Origin: Bradyrhizobium sp. PSBB068
GTDB lineage: Bacteria; Pseudomonadota; Alphaproteobacteria; Rhizobiales; Xanthobacteraceae
Reading direction: 5' to 3'
Assembly: GCA_016839165.1 (NCBI GenBank)
Contig: CP069300.1
Span: 5,084,001-5,148,000 of the forward strand
DNA: 64,000 bases
Below, one piece after another: positions 7,324-15,854 of this stretch (position 1 is its first letter; every line of letters starts with the position of its first letter). The translations under genes were made by a program, and so were the position numbers. Below the pieces are notes generated by a model, which did not search any database, was not told the DNA's origin, and saw only the letters and a program-made list of their open reading frames with translations.

Positions 7324-8922
7324 TCAGGCGGTTCTGAACCGGGCCAACTCCTCTCCGGTCTTCGCGTCATGGGCGTGAACGGTGCATACCAGACAGGAAT
7401 CGTAGGAGCGGCAGACGTGCCCCACCTCGACCGGATCATGGACATCCTTAATCGGCGAGCCGATCAAGGCCTGCTCCATCGGGCCGCGAACGCCGTCGGC
7501 CGATCTCGGTCCGACATTCCACGTCGTCGGCGCGATGATCTGATAGTTCTTGATCTTGCCGTCCTTGACCTCGATCCAATGACAGAGCGCCCCGCGGATC
7601 GCCTCCGTAGCCCCCCAACCACGGCCGTCCCGCTCGGTCGGCTTGATGTACCATGGGTCGTTCAGCTTGAACTCGCGCAGCGCGTGCTCGGCCTGGCGAT
7701 ACAGCTTGACGCCCTCGTGCATCCGCGCGAAGTGGCGGAGCATTACGCTGGCGCCGCCCAGCTTTTTGTACATGTCGAGTACCACCGGATCGTGGTGCTG
7801 CCAGGATTCGCCGTGTTTGCCGCCGGCGACCAACTGCCGCGCCAGAGGGCCGGCCTCGAGCCGGCCGTTTTCTTCGTGCCGAACTGCAGTCGCCCAAGAG
7901 TATTTGCCCGACATGTCGACGGTGTTCTTCTGCGTCGGGACGGTGGTGCGGTCAAACGGATGCAGGCCGCCGGGCTCGTCATACCAGGCGTGCATGGTGT
8001 CCTCGCGGGTGTACTTTTGATCCATCAGCTTGAACTGGTCGGTCTTACCGTCATAGACCCCGCTCTTCATAATCAGCGCAGCGTTGCGGCCGTCGATCGT
8101 CGGCTTCTGGTACTTGTCCTCGTGCGGCAGATATCCCCAGGAAATGAACCGGCCATGACCGTGGCCGAACTTGTCCATGCCGCAATCCTCGCTCATGCGC
8201 CAGAACATGCCTAGATCGGAATTGGCATGCTCGGGCTTCTCGTCAAGCCAGGCCTTGAAATCGTCATAGGACTTGATTTCTTCGTAGCGTTCGAGCGAGC
8301 AGCCGAGCCAGATCTTCTCCATCCAGTCGCGGCGGAAATATTCCAGGATCGACCATGCGCGGGTAACGTCGGTGAGGGTCGGCGCGCACATCACGCCCCC
8401 GGGCACCATGTAGCTGGAATGCGGCCATTGGCCGCCGAGCAGCGCGTAGATCTCGACCGGCTTTCCGGAGATGGTGACGCCGATCTCGTAATTGGTGCCG
8501 GTGAACGGCGCCCACCGCTTGACCGCCTCTTGGTAGAATTTCGACTTCGCGTAGTTCTTGTTGGTGTAGTCGATCATGAAGAGCCCATAGTGATGACGCG
8601 GCAGGCTCTGCAGGCTCTCGACGATCTGGCCGAGATTACGTGCCAGAATCGCATTGCGGGGCACCTCGGTTTGCCACGCGGTATCGAGCGCCCATGCGGC
8701 ACAAGTCAGGTGCGACGCACCGCAGATGCCGCAAGCGCGCGGCGTCACCACGAGGCCTGCCTGCGGATCCTTGTCGCGCAGGATCACCTCGAAGCCCCGA
8801 AACAGTTCGGCCTGAGTCCAGGCGTCGACGACGACGCCGTCCTGGATGTCGACACGAACGTCGAGATCGCCCTCGACGCGGCCGACGGGTGAGATATCGA
8901 GAGTTTGAACAGCTGATGGCAT
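7324..8922 (-). CDS. hhyL: [NiFe]-hydrogenase large subunit, group 1h type
   Basis: The catalytic subunit oxidises H2 at a Ni-Fe(CN)2CO centre. All ligands are present: C64 and C67 in RACGICGASH and C510 and C513 in DSCLVCTVH. The conserved RVEGDLDV stands at residues 15-22. The form DSCLVC, the length of 532 residues and the neighbouring genes fit the actinobacterial-type group 1h enzymes, which in other bacteria oxidise trace or atmospheric H2. After H516 there is a 16-residue tail for the maturation protease to remove. The gene follows the small subunit after 64 bases. It is complete with no frame damage. Confidence 0.94.
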   Translation of the reverse strand: MPSAVQTLDISPVGRVEGDLDVRVDIQDGVVVDAWTQAELFRGFEVILRDKDPQAGLVVTPRACGICGASHLTCAAWALDTAWQTEVPRNAILARNLGQIVESLQSLPRHHYGLFMIDYTNKNYAKSKFYQEAVKRWAPFTGTNYEIGVTISGKPVEIYALLGGQWPHSSYMVPGGVMCAPTLTDVTRAWSILEYFRRDWMEKIWLGCSLERYEEIKSYDDFKAWLDEKPEHANSDLGMFWRMSEDCGMDKFGHGHGRFISWGYLPHEDKYQKPTIDGRNAALIMKSGVYDGKTDQFKLMDQKYTREDTMHAWYDEPGGLHPFDRTTVPTQKNTVDMSGKYSWATAVRHEENGRLEAGPLARQLVAGGKHGESWQHHDPVVLDMYKKLGGASVMLRHFARMHEGVKLYRQAEHALREFKLNDPWYIKPTERDGRGWGATEAIRGALCHWIEVKDGKIKNYQIIAPTTWNVGPRSADGVRGPMEQALIGSPIKDVHDPVEVGHVCRSYDSCLVCTVHAHDAKTGEELARFRTA

Positions 8923-8986
8923 TTGAGTTCATCCTGTTTAATCTGGGGTGTGAAGATGTTCTCGCGATCCGTCCGACGAACACCCG

Positions 8987-9952
8987 TCAAACGACGAAGA
9001 TGTCTTCTTCGGCCCAGGCTGGAGATGCCGCTTTCGCTGCTGCGGTAAGTTTGATGTAGCCGGCCTTGTCGACGCCGGTCGGCATGTCCTTCGGTACGCC
9101 CATCACGGTCTGCGTCTTGAAAACGGTACCCGGCATCAACTCGAAGAACGGGAACTCGGGCTCGGTGCAGCCCATGCACGGCATCCCCGCCCGCGTCTTC
9201 GACGACTGGCGATTCCAGAGAATGCGGTTGCAGGGCGAATGCGTCATCGGACCGCGGCAGCCCAGATCATAGAACAGACAGCCCTTCCGCTGACCGTACT
9301 CGGTCGCCGAAACCTTGTAGGCGAAGTGCATGTTGCGCGTGCAGCCGGTCTGCGTGAAGCTGGTGAAGAAGGTCTTCGGCCGCTGGAATTCGTCGAGTGA
9401 GAGATCGCCGCCGCGCCCGGTCGCGACCGCCACGACGATCTGCGTGATCCAGTCGGGGTGCGCCGGGCATCCGGGTACGTTGATGACGGGCAAGCCCGCC
9501 TTCGACTTGTAGCCGGTGCCCAGGAAGCCGCCGTGCTTGCGCTTGAGAAACTGCAGTCCCTCGCTTTCCGACGGGTTTGGTGCCGTTGCCGGAATCCCGC
9601 CCCAGGTCGCGCAGTCGCCGATTGCCACCGTGTAGGACGCGACCTTAGCCAGGTCGGCGACCCAATCCTTCATCGGCCGGCCGGCGAAGCGATTCCATTC
9701 GCCCGTTCCGTTCGGTGCATTCACGACCGTGCCCTCGAACACAAAGATATCGAGCGGCAGCTGGCCCGACGTGAGCGAGTTCAGCAGCTTCTTCAGATTG
9801 TCGCCGAGCTCCATGCCAAGCGACGGATGCCAGAGCACGTTGATGCCGAAATCGGTAACGAGATCGCACGCACTCGGCTCTTCGGCATTGAGGAACGACA
9901 TCGTATTGCCGGAGCACGCGCCGCCTTGAAGCCACAGCAGATTGGCCATCAT
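8987..9952 (-). CDS. hhyS: [NiFe]-hydrogenase small subunit, group 1h type, no Tat signal
   Basis: A 321-residue electron-transfer subunit that carries three Fe-S clusters. It starts directly with LLWLQGGACSGN and has no twin-arginine signal, so the enzyme should stay in the cytoplasm, as for Ralstonia eutropha AH. The usual CxxC for the proximal cluster is C13-x2-N16 here; group 1h enzymes are known to use three Cys and one Asp at that cluster. Further Cys motifs are GDCATWGG, VPGCPAHPDW, TGCTRNMHF, GCLFYDLGC and GMPCMGC. Two ATGs (9952, 9949) follow a strong GGAGGG Shine-Dalgarno. A sigma-54-type promoter lies about 60 bases upstream. Confidence 0.93.
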   Translation of the reverse strand: MMANLLWLQGGACSGNTMSFLNAEEPSACDLVTDFGINVLWHPSLGMELGDNLKKLLNSLTSGQLPLDIFVFEGTVVNAPNGTGEWNRFAGRPMKDWVADLAKVASYTVAIGDCATWGGIPATAPNPSESEGLQFLKRKHGGFLGTGYKSKAGLPVINVPGCPAHPDWITQIVVAVATGRGGDLSLDEFQRPKTFFTSFTQTGCTRNMHFAYKVSATEYGQRKGCLFYDLGCRGPMTHSPCNRILWNRQSSKTRAGMPCMGCTEPEFPFFELMPGTVFKTQTVMGVPKDMPTGVDKAGYIKLTAAAKAASPAWAEEDIFVV

Positions 9953-10010
9953 TCCCTCCCAAGTCTGTTCAAAAGGCGCGCGCTGGCGCCGTCTCGCGCT
10001 AGCGAAATTT

Positions 10011-10025
10011 GCAAGTCGCGTGCCG
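10011..10025 (-). promoter_or_regulatory. Sigma-54 (-24/-12) promoter of the hydrogenase operon
   Basis: Read on the minus strand, CGGCAC, five bases and TTGC then A match the sigma-54 consensus TGGCAC-N5-TTGC(A/T) at every position but the first. The invariant GG and GC are correctly spaced. Transcription would begin near 10000, leaving a leader of about 50 bases before the hhyS ATG. The NtrC-type activator encoded just upstream is the natural partner. About 260 bases lie between the promoter and the end of the zinc-ribbon gene, enough for activator sites; I did not identify them. Confidence 0.75.
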
Positions 10026-10215
10026 CGTCGCTATCGAATGGGATGTCCAAGTCAAAGCAATGACTTGCGCGGAATGATGCAATAGCACTGACGCATTTTC
10101 ACGAGCGCCGACGCTGCAAACTATCTTCGCAATGACAAGATGGTTTTCAAAAAGCCGACCGCCGCGCGACGAGCCGATCGAACGCCCATAGCGTTTTCGA
10201 ACGAAGTGGCTGCTG

Positions 10216-10291
10216 GTTCGTGCGAAGAAAACCCGTCCATCCTACGAGCCGGAGCTTCTGTTCTGATTCCATCAGAATCGAAAATGCTCTA
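10216..10291. repeat. Dispersed palindromic element next to the zinc-ribbon gene
   Basis: The stretch at 10261-10280 is an imperfect palindrome centred on TTCC (TTCTGAT / ATCAGAA arms) followed by AAAATGCTCTA, and is preceded by a GC-rich segment. It resembles short extragenic repeats I associate with Bradyrhizobium genomes. It may also serve as the transcription end for the zinc-ribbon gene, whose TAG is at 10289-10291. No second copy was found in this window, so the repeat call rests on general knowledge. Confidence 0.35.
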
Positions 10292-10534
10292 GCCGTGACG
10301 GTTGCCACAAACCGGACAGCTCACCTCGAGCAGATATCCGTACCAGATCCCGTGGCAGCGGCTGCACCAATGGCCGGTGGCCTGGCGCTCGGGCAGGCCC
10401 AGCTTCTTGGACAGGCTGCTGAGCCCCAACTCCCTGAAGGGAGCATTGCTCCCCGGAGGCTGCGCGCGGGATTGCGGAAAGCGGACGATTTCAGCCTCTG
10501 GGTGATCGCCGTCAGAATCACTGTCATCCGGCAT
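10289..10534 (-). CDS. Small zinc-ribbon protein between activator and hydrogenase genes
   Basis: An 81-residue protein, or 85 if TTG 10546 is used. The first half is acidic and disordered; the second half has two CxxC knuckles 15 residues apart, CSRCHGIW and CPVCGN, which form a zinc ribbon or rubredoxin-like site. ATG 10534 is preferred because GAGG stands six bases before it; TTG 10546 would overlap the stop of the activator gene as TTGA. It is co-oriented with both neighbours. HypA proteins also use such a zinc site, but the N-terminal nickel motif MHE of HypA is absent. The function is unknown. Confidence 0.68.
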   Translation of the reverse strand: MPDDSDSDGDHPEAEIVRFPQSRAQPPGSNAPFRELGLSSLSKKLGLPERQATGHWCSRCHGIWYGYLLEVSCPVCGNRHG

Positions 10535-10542
10535 GAGACACC

Positions 10543-11985
10543 TCAATGAGGATGGTCGAGACCGTAGCGCTTGATCTTGTTCGCCAAGCCGACGCGCGAC
10601 AATCCAAGTTCGTTTGCTGCTCGGCTTTGATTCCAGCGGTGGCGCGTCAAGGTTTCCTCAAGGATGTGTTTCTCGAGACCCTCGACCTTCTCCTTCAGCG
10701 TTGTCCCCTGTGCCAAATAACCGGCTCGATCTGGCCGCGGGCGCGGCGGCGCCGACAGAATCGCGGGGGACATATTTTTAGTCGTCAGATATTCGCCGTC
10801 TTCGGCCAGCGCCACCATTCGGCGGATTTCATTTTCGAGTTCGCGGACGTTGCCCGGGAAGTCGAAGCCGACAAATTTCTCCAGCGCTCCCGCCGATATC
10901 CCCAGAATCTTGCGGCCGATCGCATTGCTATGCTTTGCGGCAAAGAATTCCGCCAACGCAGGGACGTCATCAGGCCGGTCACGCAGCGGCGGCACTTCGA
11001 GTTCGAACCCTTTGAGACGGAAATAGAGATCCTGGCGAAATTTTCCGGCCGCCACCAGCGCACGAAGCGGGCGGTTCGACGCCGCGATAATCCGGACATT
11101 GCTCGATTCGATCTTGTCGGAGCCGAGCGGCTTGATCTCGCCCTCCTGGAGAAAACGCAGCAGGCTGACTTGGAAGGACGGCGACACTTCCGATATCTCG
11201 TCGAGAAAAACCGTCCCGCCGTCGCCGGCGCGAAACAGGCCGAGTCGATCGGAAATCGCACCGGTGTAGGCGCCGCGCTTGTGCCCGAACAATTCCGATT
11301 GCAGCAACTCGTCCGACATTCCCCCGCAATTCTGGACCATCAGCGGGCTCGCACGGCGATTCGAGTTGTAGTGAATCGCGCGGGCGAGCAACTCCTTGCC
11401 GGTGCCGGTCTCACCCTGAATCAGGATCGGCAGTTCGGTACGCGCTGCCTTGCGCGCGAGTTCGCATAGCTCGGTCAGCTTCTCGCTGACATAGACGAGC
11501 TTCTCGAATCGCTGGCTTTCCGCCTGCAACGGCATGCCATGGCGTGCATGAATCTGGATGGAATCGGCGGAAAACTTGAATTCGCGTGACAGCAGGCGAT
11601 GACGTCTCGCCAGTTCGCGGGATTCCAGACCCCGCTCCACCACGAGCCCGATCTGCTTGGCGTCGAGCGGCTTGCGAACGAACTGATAGATCGCCGCCGG
11701 CGAGATCGCCTGCTTGGTCAGCACGGTCTTTGCCTCGAGCGCCAGGACGCGAATGATATCGGGATGGGAGATGCGGAGATTGGCAAGAAACTCCAGTCCG
11801 TCGCCGCTGGCGCCGTGCTCGGCCAGCACGATATCGACATGCGCGTCCGATAGCGCGCTCGCCGCGTCCTCGGCGGAGCGGGCCGTCAGCACCCGATAGT
11901 CATATTCGTCCGACAGCACGTCGGCCGTGGCGGACCATTGCGGCCCGCCTCGCGCAACGATCAAAACCGTTCCGAGCGCATCCAT
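10543..11985 (-). CDS. Sigma-54-dependent activator, HoxA/HupR type, with degenerate receiver
   Basis: A 480-residue NtrC-family regulator. Residues 1-125 are a receiver-like domain in which the usual phospho-acceptor Asp is Glu56 (DIVLAE), while the Lys of VRKP is kept. Residues about 160-400 are the AAA+ domain with Walker A GETGTGKE, the sigma-54 contact loop GAYTGA and Walker B VFLDEI. A Fis-type helix-turn-helix closes the protein (NQSRAANELGLSRVGLANKI). HoxA-type activators of uptake hydrogenases work in the unphosphorylated state, and a Glu at this site could make the protein always active. The sigma-54 promoter downstream is its likely target. No cognate kinase gene is visible. Confidence 0.9.
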   Translation of the reverse strand: MDALGTVLIVARGGPQWSATADVLSDEYDYRVLTARSAEDAASALSDAHVDIVLAEHGASGDGLEFLANLRISHPDIIRVLALEAKTVLTKQAISPAAIYQFVRKPLDAKQIGLVVERGLESRELARRHRLLSREFKFSADSIQIHARHGMPLQAESQRFEKLVYVSEKLTELCELARKAARTELPILIQGETGTGKELLARAIHYNSNRRASPLMVQNCGGMSDELLQSELFGHKRGAYTGAISDRLGLFRAGDGGTVFLDEISEVSPSFQVSLLRFLQEGEIKPLGSDKIESSNVRIIAASNRPLRALVAAGKFRQDLYFRLKGFELEVPPLRDRPDDVPALAEFFAAKHSNAIGRKILGISAGALEKFVGFDFPGNVRELENEIRRMVALAEDGEYLTTKNMSPAILSAPPRPRPDRAGYLAQGTTLKEKVEGLEKHILEETLTRHRWNQSRAANELGLSRVGLANKIKRYGLDHPH

Positions 11986-12178
11986 GTATTCTTCTTTGTC
12001 AATTTGAAAACTTACTTAGCAGCCTTGCGGGAGGCGTTCAATCGCTTTGTCCGCGCCGGCCGATCGCCGCCAGGCCTGAAGCGAAAGGTCCAGGCTTTCA
12101 GACAGCAAGAAGCGGAGGCATTGTCACATCATCGGCAGCCGGCCGGATAGGCATCATCTTGGCACCATCCGCGGCGGC

Positions 12179-13339
12179 CTATTTCGCTGCGCGTTCCCGC
12201 AACCGGTAGAACTGGATGGCGGTGCGGGCGGTCTCCGGCTTCAGCTTGTTGAAGGGGACGAGGAATTTATCGACTTCCCCGAGCGGGGTACGTTTGGTAG
12301 AGGCCTGCAGCGTCAAGACGGCCCTGGTCGCGCTCCACGACAATTCAATGGACTTTGCCAGCATCAATATCTGATCTGCCCCATCATGGACCAGCGCGCG
12401 CTCAACCGCGCCAAGGGGCACAGCGCACATCAACGACAGTGCGATGGCTGTCTCGTCGAACCGCCCGGCCGAAGCAAACTCGCGCAGGCGGTGCTCATTC
12501 AACCCACCGGACTGGTTCAGCAGTCGGACGTGGGCGTCGGCCGACGCAAAATCGGAAGACAATTCACGGGTCTTCGCTTGAATCTGATCCGAGGCCTGCT
12601 TGAGCATTCCCTGAATCAGGCCTGCCTTCTTGCGATCCGCCGCCTCGAACTGACGCCGAACCGCCTCGGACGCGGCGGCGAACAATGCGAGCAGGTGTTC
12701 CCGCGGGATTTCAGGACGAGACCAGACCGCGAGTGCGAGTTCATCGTCGGTTTTTGAGCGCGACACCAGGGTCGAATAACCGAACTCGGAGAATCTTGCG
12801 CCGAGGTTCGCCGCCGTGCTGACGACGACGTCATGGTCGCCGCGCTCCACCAGAACATCGGTAACGTCCTCGTTCAGCAATTTGCGTCGCGAAATCGCCA
12901 GCAAATGCGCCTGTCCCTTGGTCCTTGCTCCCGTAACCAGGGTCTTATCGTCGAGACTTTCCGAGCGCGACAGCAATGGCCCGGCCACCTCAATCGAATC
13001 GTGCAGCGCTAGCGTGCGACTGACCAGTGGGGGCGCGTTCGCGATCGTGGAAAGTCGCAGCCCGAACGCCGCGCACGCGGTATGATCGATTTCGTCTATC
13101 AACCTGCACATGACGTCGTCGAAAAGCGCCACTTGCTCAACGTCGAAGCGTTTGGCACCGGCAACGAACAGATCTGTCACCCGCTGCAGGATTCCGACGC
13201 GAGCGCCGATGTCCCGGCTCGCGAAGGCAGTTTCCAGTTGGTCGAGCAGCGACTGGTGGCCGGCTGCATCGGCGCGATTGTGTAACGGTGACCGGTTGAT
13301 GCCGTCGTTCCCGTGTCGCCCCCTATGCGGCATCTTCAA
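12179..13339 (-). CDS. DUF2336 domain protein
   Basis: A 386-residue, mainly helical soluble protein that fits the DUF2336 family of alphaproteobacteria. It has the HEAT-like N-terminal half (GILQRVTDLFV, LFDDVMCRLI) and the later LALSLMCAVPLGAVERAL segment typical of the family. No catalytic motif is seen. Family members are often linked to signalling genes. Here it overlaps the end of the GGDEF-EAL gene by 17 bases, so both are probably one transcript. ATG 13333 is an alternative start. The function is unknown. Confidence 0.78.
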   Translation of the reverse strand: MKMPHRGRHGNDGINRSPLHNRADAAGHQSLLDQLETAFASRDIGARVGILQRVTDLFVAGAKRFDVEQVALFDDVMCRLIDEIDHTACAAFGLRLSTIANAPPLVSRTLALHDSIEVAGPLLSRSESLDDKTLVTGARTKGQAHLLAISRRKLLNEDVTDVLVERGDHDVVVSTAANLGARFSEFGYSTLVSRSKTDDELALAVWSRPEIPREHLLALFAAASEAVRRQFEAADRKKAGLIQGMLKQASDQIQAKTRELSSDFASADAHVRLLNQSGGLNEHRLREFASAGRFDETAIALSLMCAVPLGAVERALVHDGADQILMLAKSIELSWSATRAVLTLQASTKRTPLGEVDKFLVPFNKLKPETARTAIQFYRLRERAAK

Positions 13340-15023
13340 TGCCCTGGCGCTCGTGGGTCACGTCGAAGTCAATCTCGCAAAGCGGCCGGGCGCGGCTGAA
13401 CAGATAGCCCTGCAACGAAGTTGCACCGGCCAACCGGAGCAGGCGGTACTGCTCGTCGGTTTCGACGCCCTCGGCGGTAGTGTGCATTCCGAGCCCCTGC
13501 GCAAGAACCAGGGTGGACTGAACGATTGCCGCGCAGTCGGCGCGGGTGGTCATGTTCTGGGTAAAGGACTTGTCGATCTTGATCTTGTCGAACGGGAACA
13601 TCGTCAACTGGCTGAAGGACGAATAGCCCGTCCCGAAATCGTCGAGTGCGATTGTGATGCCGAGGTTCTTGAGCTGGGCGAGCGTACGCAGGCATTCTTC
13701 CGGCGACTCGATGAGCGACGTTTCGGTGATTTCGAGTTCCAGCCGTTCGGGCGAGAGCCCGGAATGCGCGAGCGCGTATATCACCACGTCAGCGAGATCG
13801 CTGTTGCTGAATTGCCGGGTGGACAGGTTGACCGCAACCTTGACGTGGGCGGGCAAGCTCGCCGCATCGACGCAGGCGGTTCGCAGTACCCACTCCCCAA
13901 TCGACATGATCAGACCGGTCTCCTCGGCGAGTGGAATGAATCGATCGGGATAGATCATGCCCTTGACGGGATGCCGCCACCGCAGCAGTGCCTCGGCGCC
14001 GCATATCCGCGAACTGACGGTGTCGATGATTGGCTGGTAATGGAGCTCCAGTTCGCCATGCTCGATGGCGTGCCGCAAATCGCGCTCGAGTTCTCGGCGC
14101 GCCTTGGCGCTCTCGCTCATTTCCTGATCGAAGAAGCAATACCCGTCGCGGCCGGCACCTTTGGCCTGGTAGAGTGCGACGTCCGCCGCCCTCAGGATGG
14201 TCGCGGCGTCACTGGCGTGATCGGGCGCCAAGGCAATGCCGATGCTCGCGGAAACCCTCAGGACGTGTCCACTGATCTCGATCGGTTCGGCTATCATCTG
14301 GACGATGCGGTCGGCAAGTGCACTGGCATCGTCGGGACCGTCGATCCCGCATTGCATGATCGCGAACTCGTCACCGCCGAGCCGTGCAACGGTATCGCCC
14401 TCGCGGACCGAGCCACGGAGCTTCGCCGACACGACCCTCAGCAATTCGTCGCCGAGCGCGTGGCCCAGCGAGTCGTTGACGTCCTTGAAGCGGTCCAAAT
14501 CGATGCACAACAGCGCGTGGCGCACCCCATATCGCACACGTGCCAGAGCATGATTGATCTCCAACTGCAGTAAGGATCGGTTCGCAAGACCGGTCATGGC
14601 GTCGTGGTGCGCCATATGGCTGATGCGCGCTTCGGATTGGCGCCGTTTGGTGACGTCAACCATCGTAACAAGGGCGCCCGCCCGCCCCTCATAGGTCACC
14701 GCCTGCGTATAGACGTTGGCGTCGATCGTCACTCCGTTCGCTTTACGGTGGCGCCAGCTCCGGTCCTCGAACTCATATCCGCCGAGATCGATGATTTCCT
14801 TCAGTTCGTCCCGATCTTCGGCCGGTCGAATGTCGAATATGGTCTTTGCCAGAAACTGTTCGCGGCTGTGTCCATACAGCAGCACCGCGGCATCATTCAC
14901 GGCGAGAAATTTGAGGTTTTCGCGATCATAGACCCACATCGGCAATGGGGCACGATTGAATAGCGTCTGGAACGCGTCATGCGCCAGGAAGAAACCTTCA
15001 ATTTGATCGTTCGGATCAGACAT
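13323..15023 (-). CDS. PAS-GGDEF-EAL cyclic-di-GMP signalling protein
   Basis: A 566-residue protein. Residues about 12-130 are a PAS domain (MWVYDRENLKFLAVNDAA) that may sense a small ligand or redox state. Residues about 135-300 are a GGDEF domain with an intact RLGGDEFA motif, so diguanylate cyclase activity is possible. Residues about 310-560 are an EAL domain with EALLRW, NLSTRQF, DDFGTGYSS and TTAEGVE, so c-di-GMP phosphodiesterase activity is also possible. No membrane segment is seen. Which activity dominates cannot be told from sequence. It is co-transcribed with the DUF2336 gene. Confidence 0.92.
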   Translation of the reverse strand: MSDPNDQIEGFFLAHDAFQTLFNRAPLPMWVYDRENLKFLAVNDAAVLLYGHSREQFLAKTIFDIRPAEDRDELKEIIDLGGYEFEDRSWRHRKANGVTIDANVYTQAVTYEGRAGALVTMVDVTKRRQSEARISHMAHHDAMTGLANRSLLQLEINHALARVRYGVRHALLCIDLDRFKDVNDSLGHALGDELLRVVSAKLRGSVREGDTVARLGGDEFAIMQCGIDGPDDASALADRIVQMIAEPIEISGHVLRVSASIGIALAPDHASDAATILRAADVALYQAKGAGRDGYCFFDQEMSESAKARRELERDLRHAIEHGELELHYQPIIDTVSSRICGAEALLRWRHPVKGMIYPDRFIPLAEETGLIMSIGEWVLRTACVDAASLPAHVKVAVNLSTRQFSNSDLADVVIYALAHSGLSPERLELEITETSLIESPEECLRTLAQLKNLGITIALDDFGTGYSSFSQLTMFPFDKIKIDKSFTQNMTTRADCAAIVQSTLVLAQGLGMHTTAEGVETDEQYRLLRLAGATSLQGYLFSRARPLCEIDFDVTHERQGIEDAA

Positions 15024-15601
15024 TGCGGCAAAATTGGCCGCGAAGGCTCAACTTCAAGTTAAGCGGAGGTTGTCGCAGCGGCGCTTGGTTAACGGCTGAT
15101 AAGAGTCTGCTGCTGCTTACGTCAATAGGGATATCAAAATCGCTTGTTCCCGCCAGGAATGGAAAACTCCTCCAACGCGGCCAGGCATTGATGTCGGGCT
15201 CTCCGCCCGCTCCCCAGTAGGCAGACACGTCCCATAGCCGCAGATTCAGCGGATGTCGTCCGTTTGTGTGCTTTCGACTCCTTGGCTCTCGCAACATGTA
15301 ACTTGGTCTTGTCGACAAATCGTCGAGAGCACAATCGAGCCACCCATTATCTAAGTGAAGGCCTGCGCCGACGAGCCGACCAAAACGTCCGTTTGGCCGC
15401 TCAAATATCCAATTCTACGACGCGAACGTATTCGACCTTTGCATCGGATCCCCGCACTGTATCGAATGGGGTGAAGATACAGAAAACAAGGGAGAGCCGA
15501 ACAGTAACCTGGCCGAATCCGCCGGCACAAAAGCGCCGCACGAGACCCACTTTTTCTCAGCGTCTCTCTCTCGAAGGTCTTGGAAAACAACAATTTTCCA
15601 A
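15024..15601. other. Intergenic region without recognised gene
   Basis: I see no reading frame here with protein-like composition on either strand. The part next to 15024 should carry the promoter of the PAS-GGDEF-EAL gene. At 15580-15601 there is a TTGGAAAA/TTTTCCAA inverted repeat, immediately downstream of the tRNA gene, that could end or process the tRNA transcript. Confidence 0.4.
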
Positions 15602-15677
<76 letters not shown>

Positions 15678-15792
15678 GGAACTTGTCCGGAAATGACCCT
15701 CGCAAGAGAGGCCGTCGTTTAGCAAAGCGATTCCGCGATGTCCAGCAAGCTCGCGCAAGTTTTCCCGACTTTTACCAACCCTGCCGCCAGCC

Positions 15793-15821
15793 GAAAGGCC
15801 GCTGGATTCCGGCGGCCTTTC
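15793..15821 (-). terminator. Hairpin downstream of the LTXXQ gene
   Basis: GAAAGGCCGC and GCGGCCTTTC form a perfect ten-base stem around a nine-base loop, 34 bases after the LTXXQ stop codon. The stem itself ends in TTT on either strand, so it may stop transcription from both sides, including read-through towards the tRNA gene. Confidence 0.6.
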
Positions 15822-15854
15822 ATGGGCTTGGCGAGGATGCCGGGCAGCTGGCAT

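Noticed and set aside
10289..10534. The zinc-ribbon protein as HypA
   Set aside because: It lacks the N-terminal MHE nickel motif and is shorter than HypA; only the CxxC pairs are shared.
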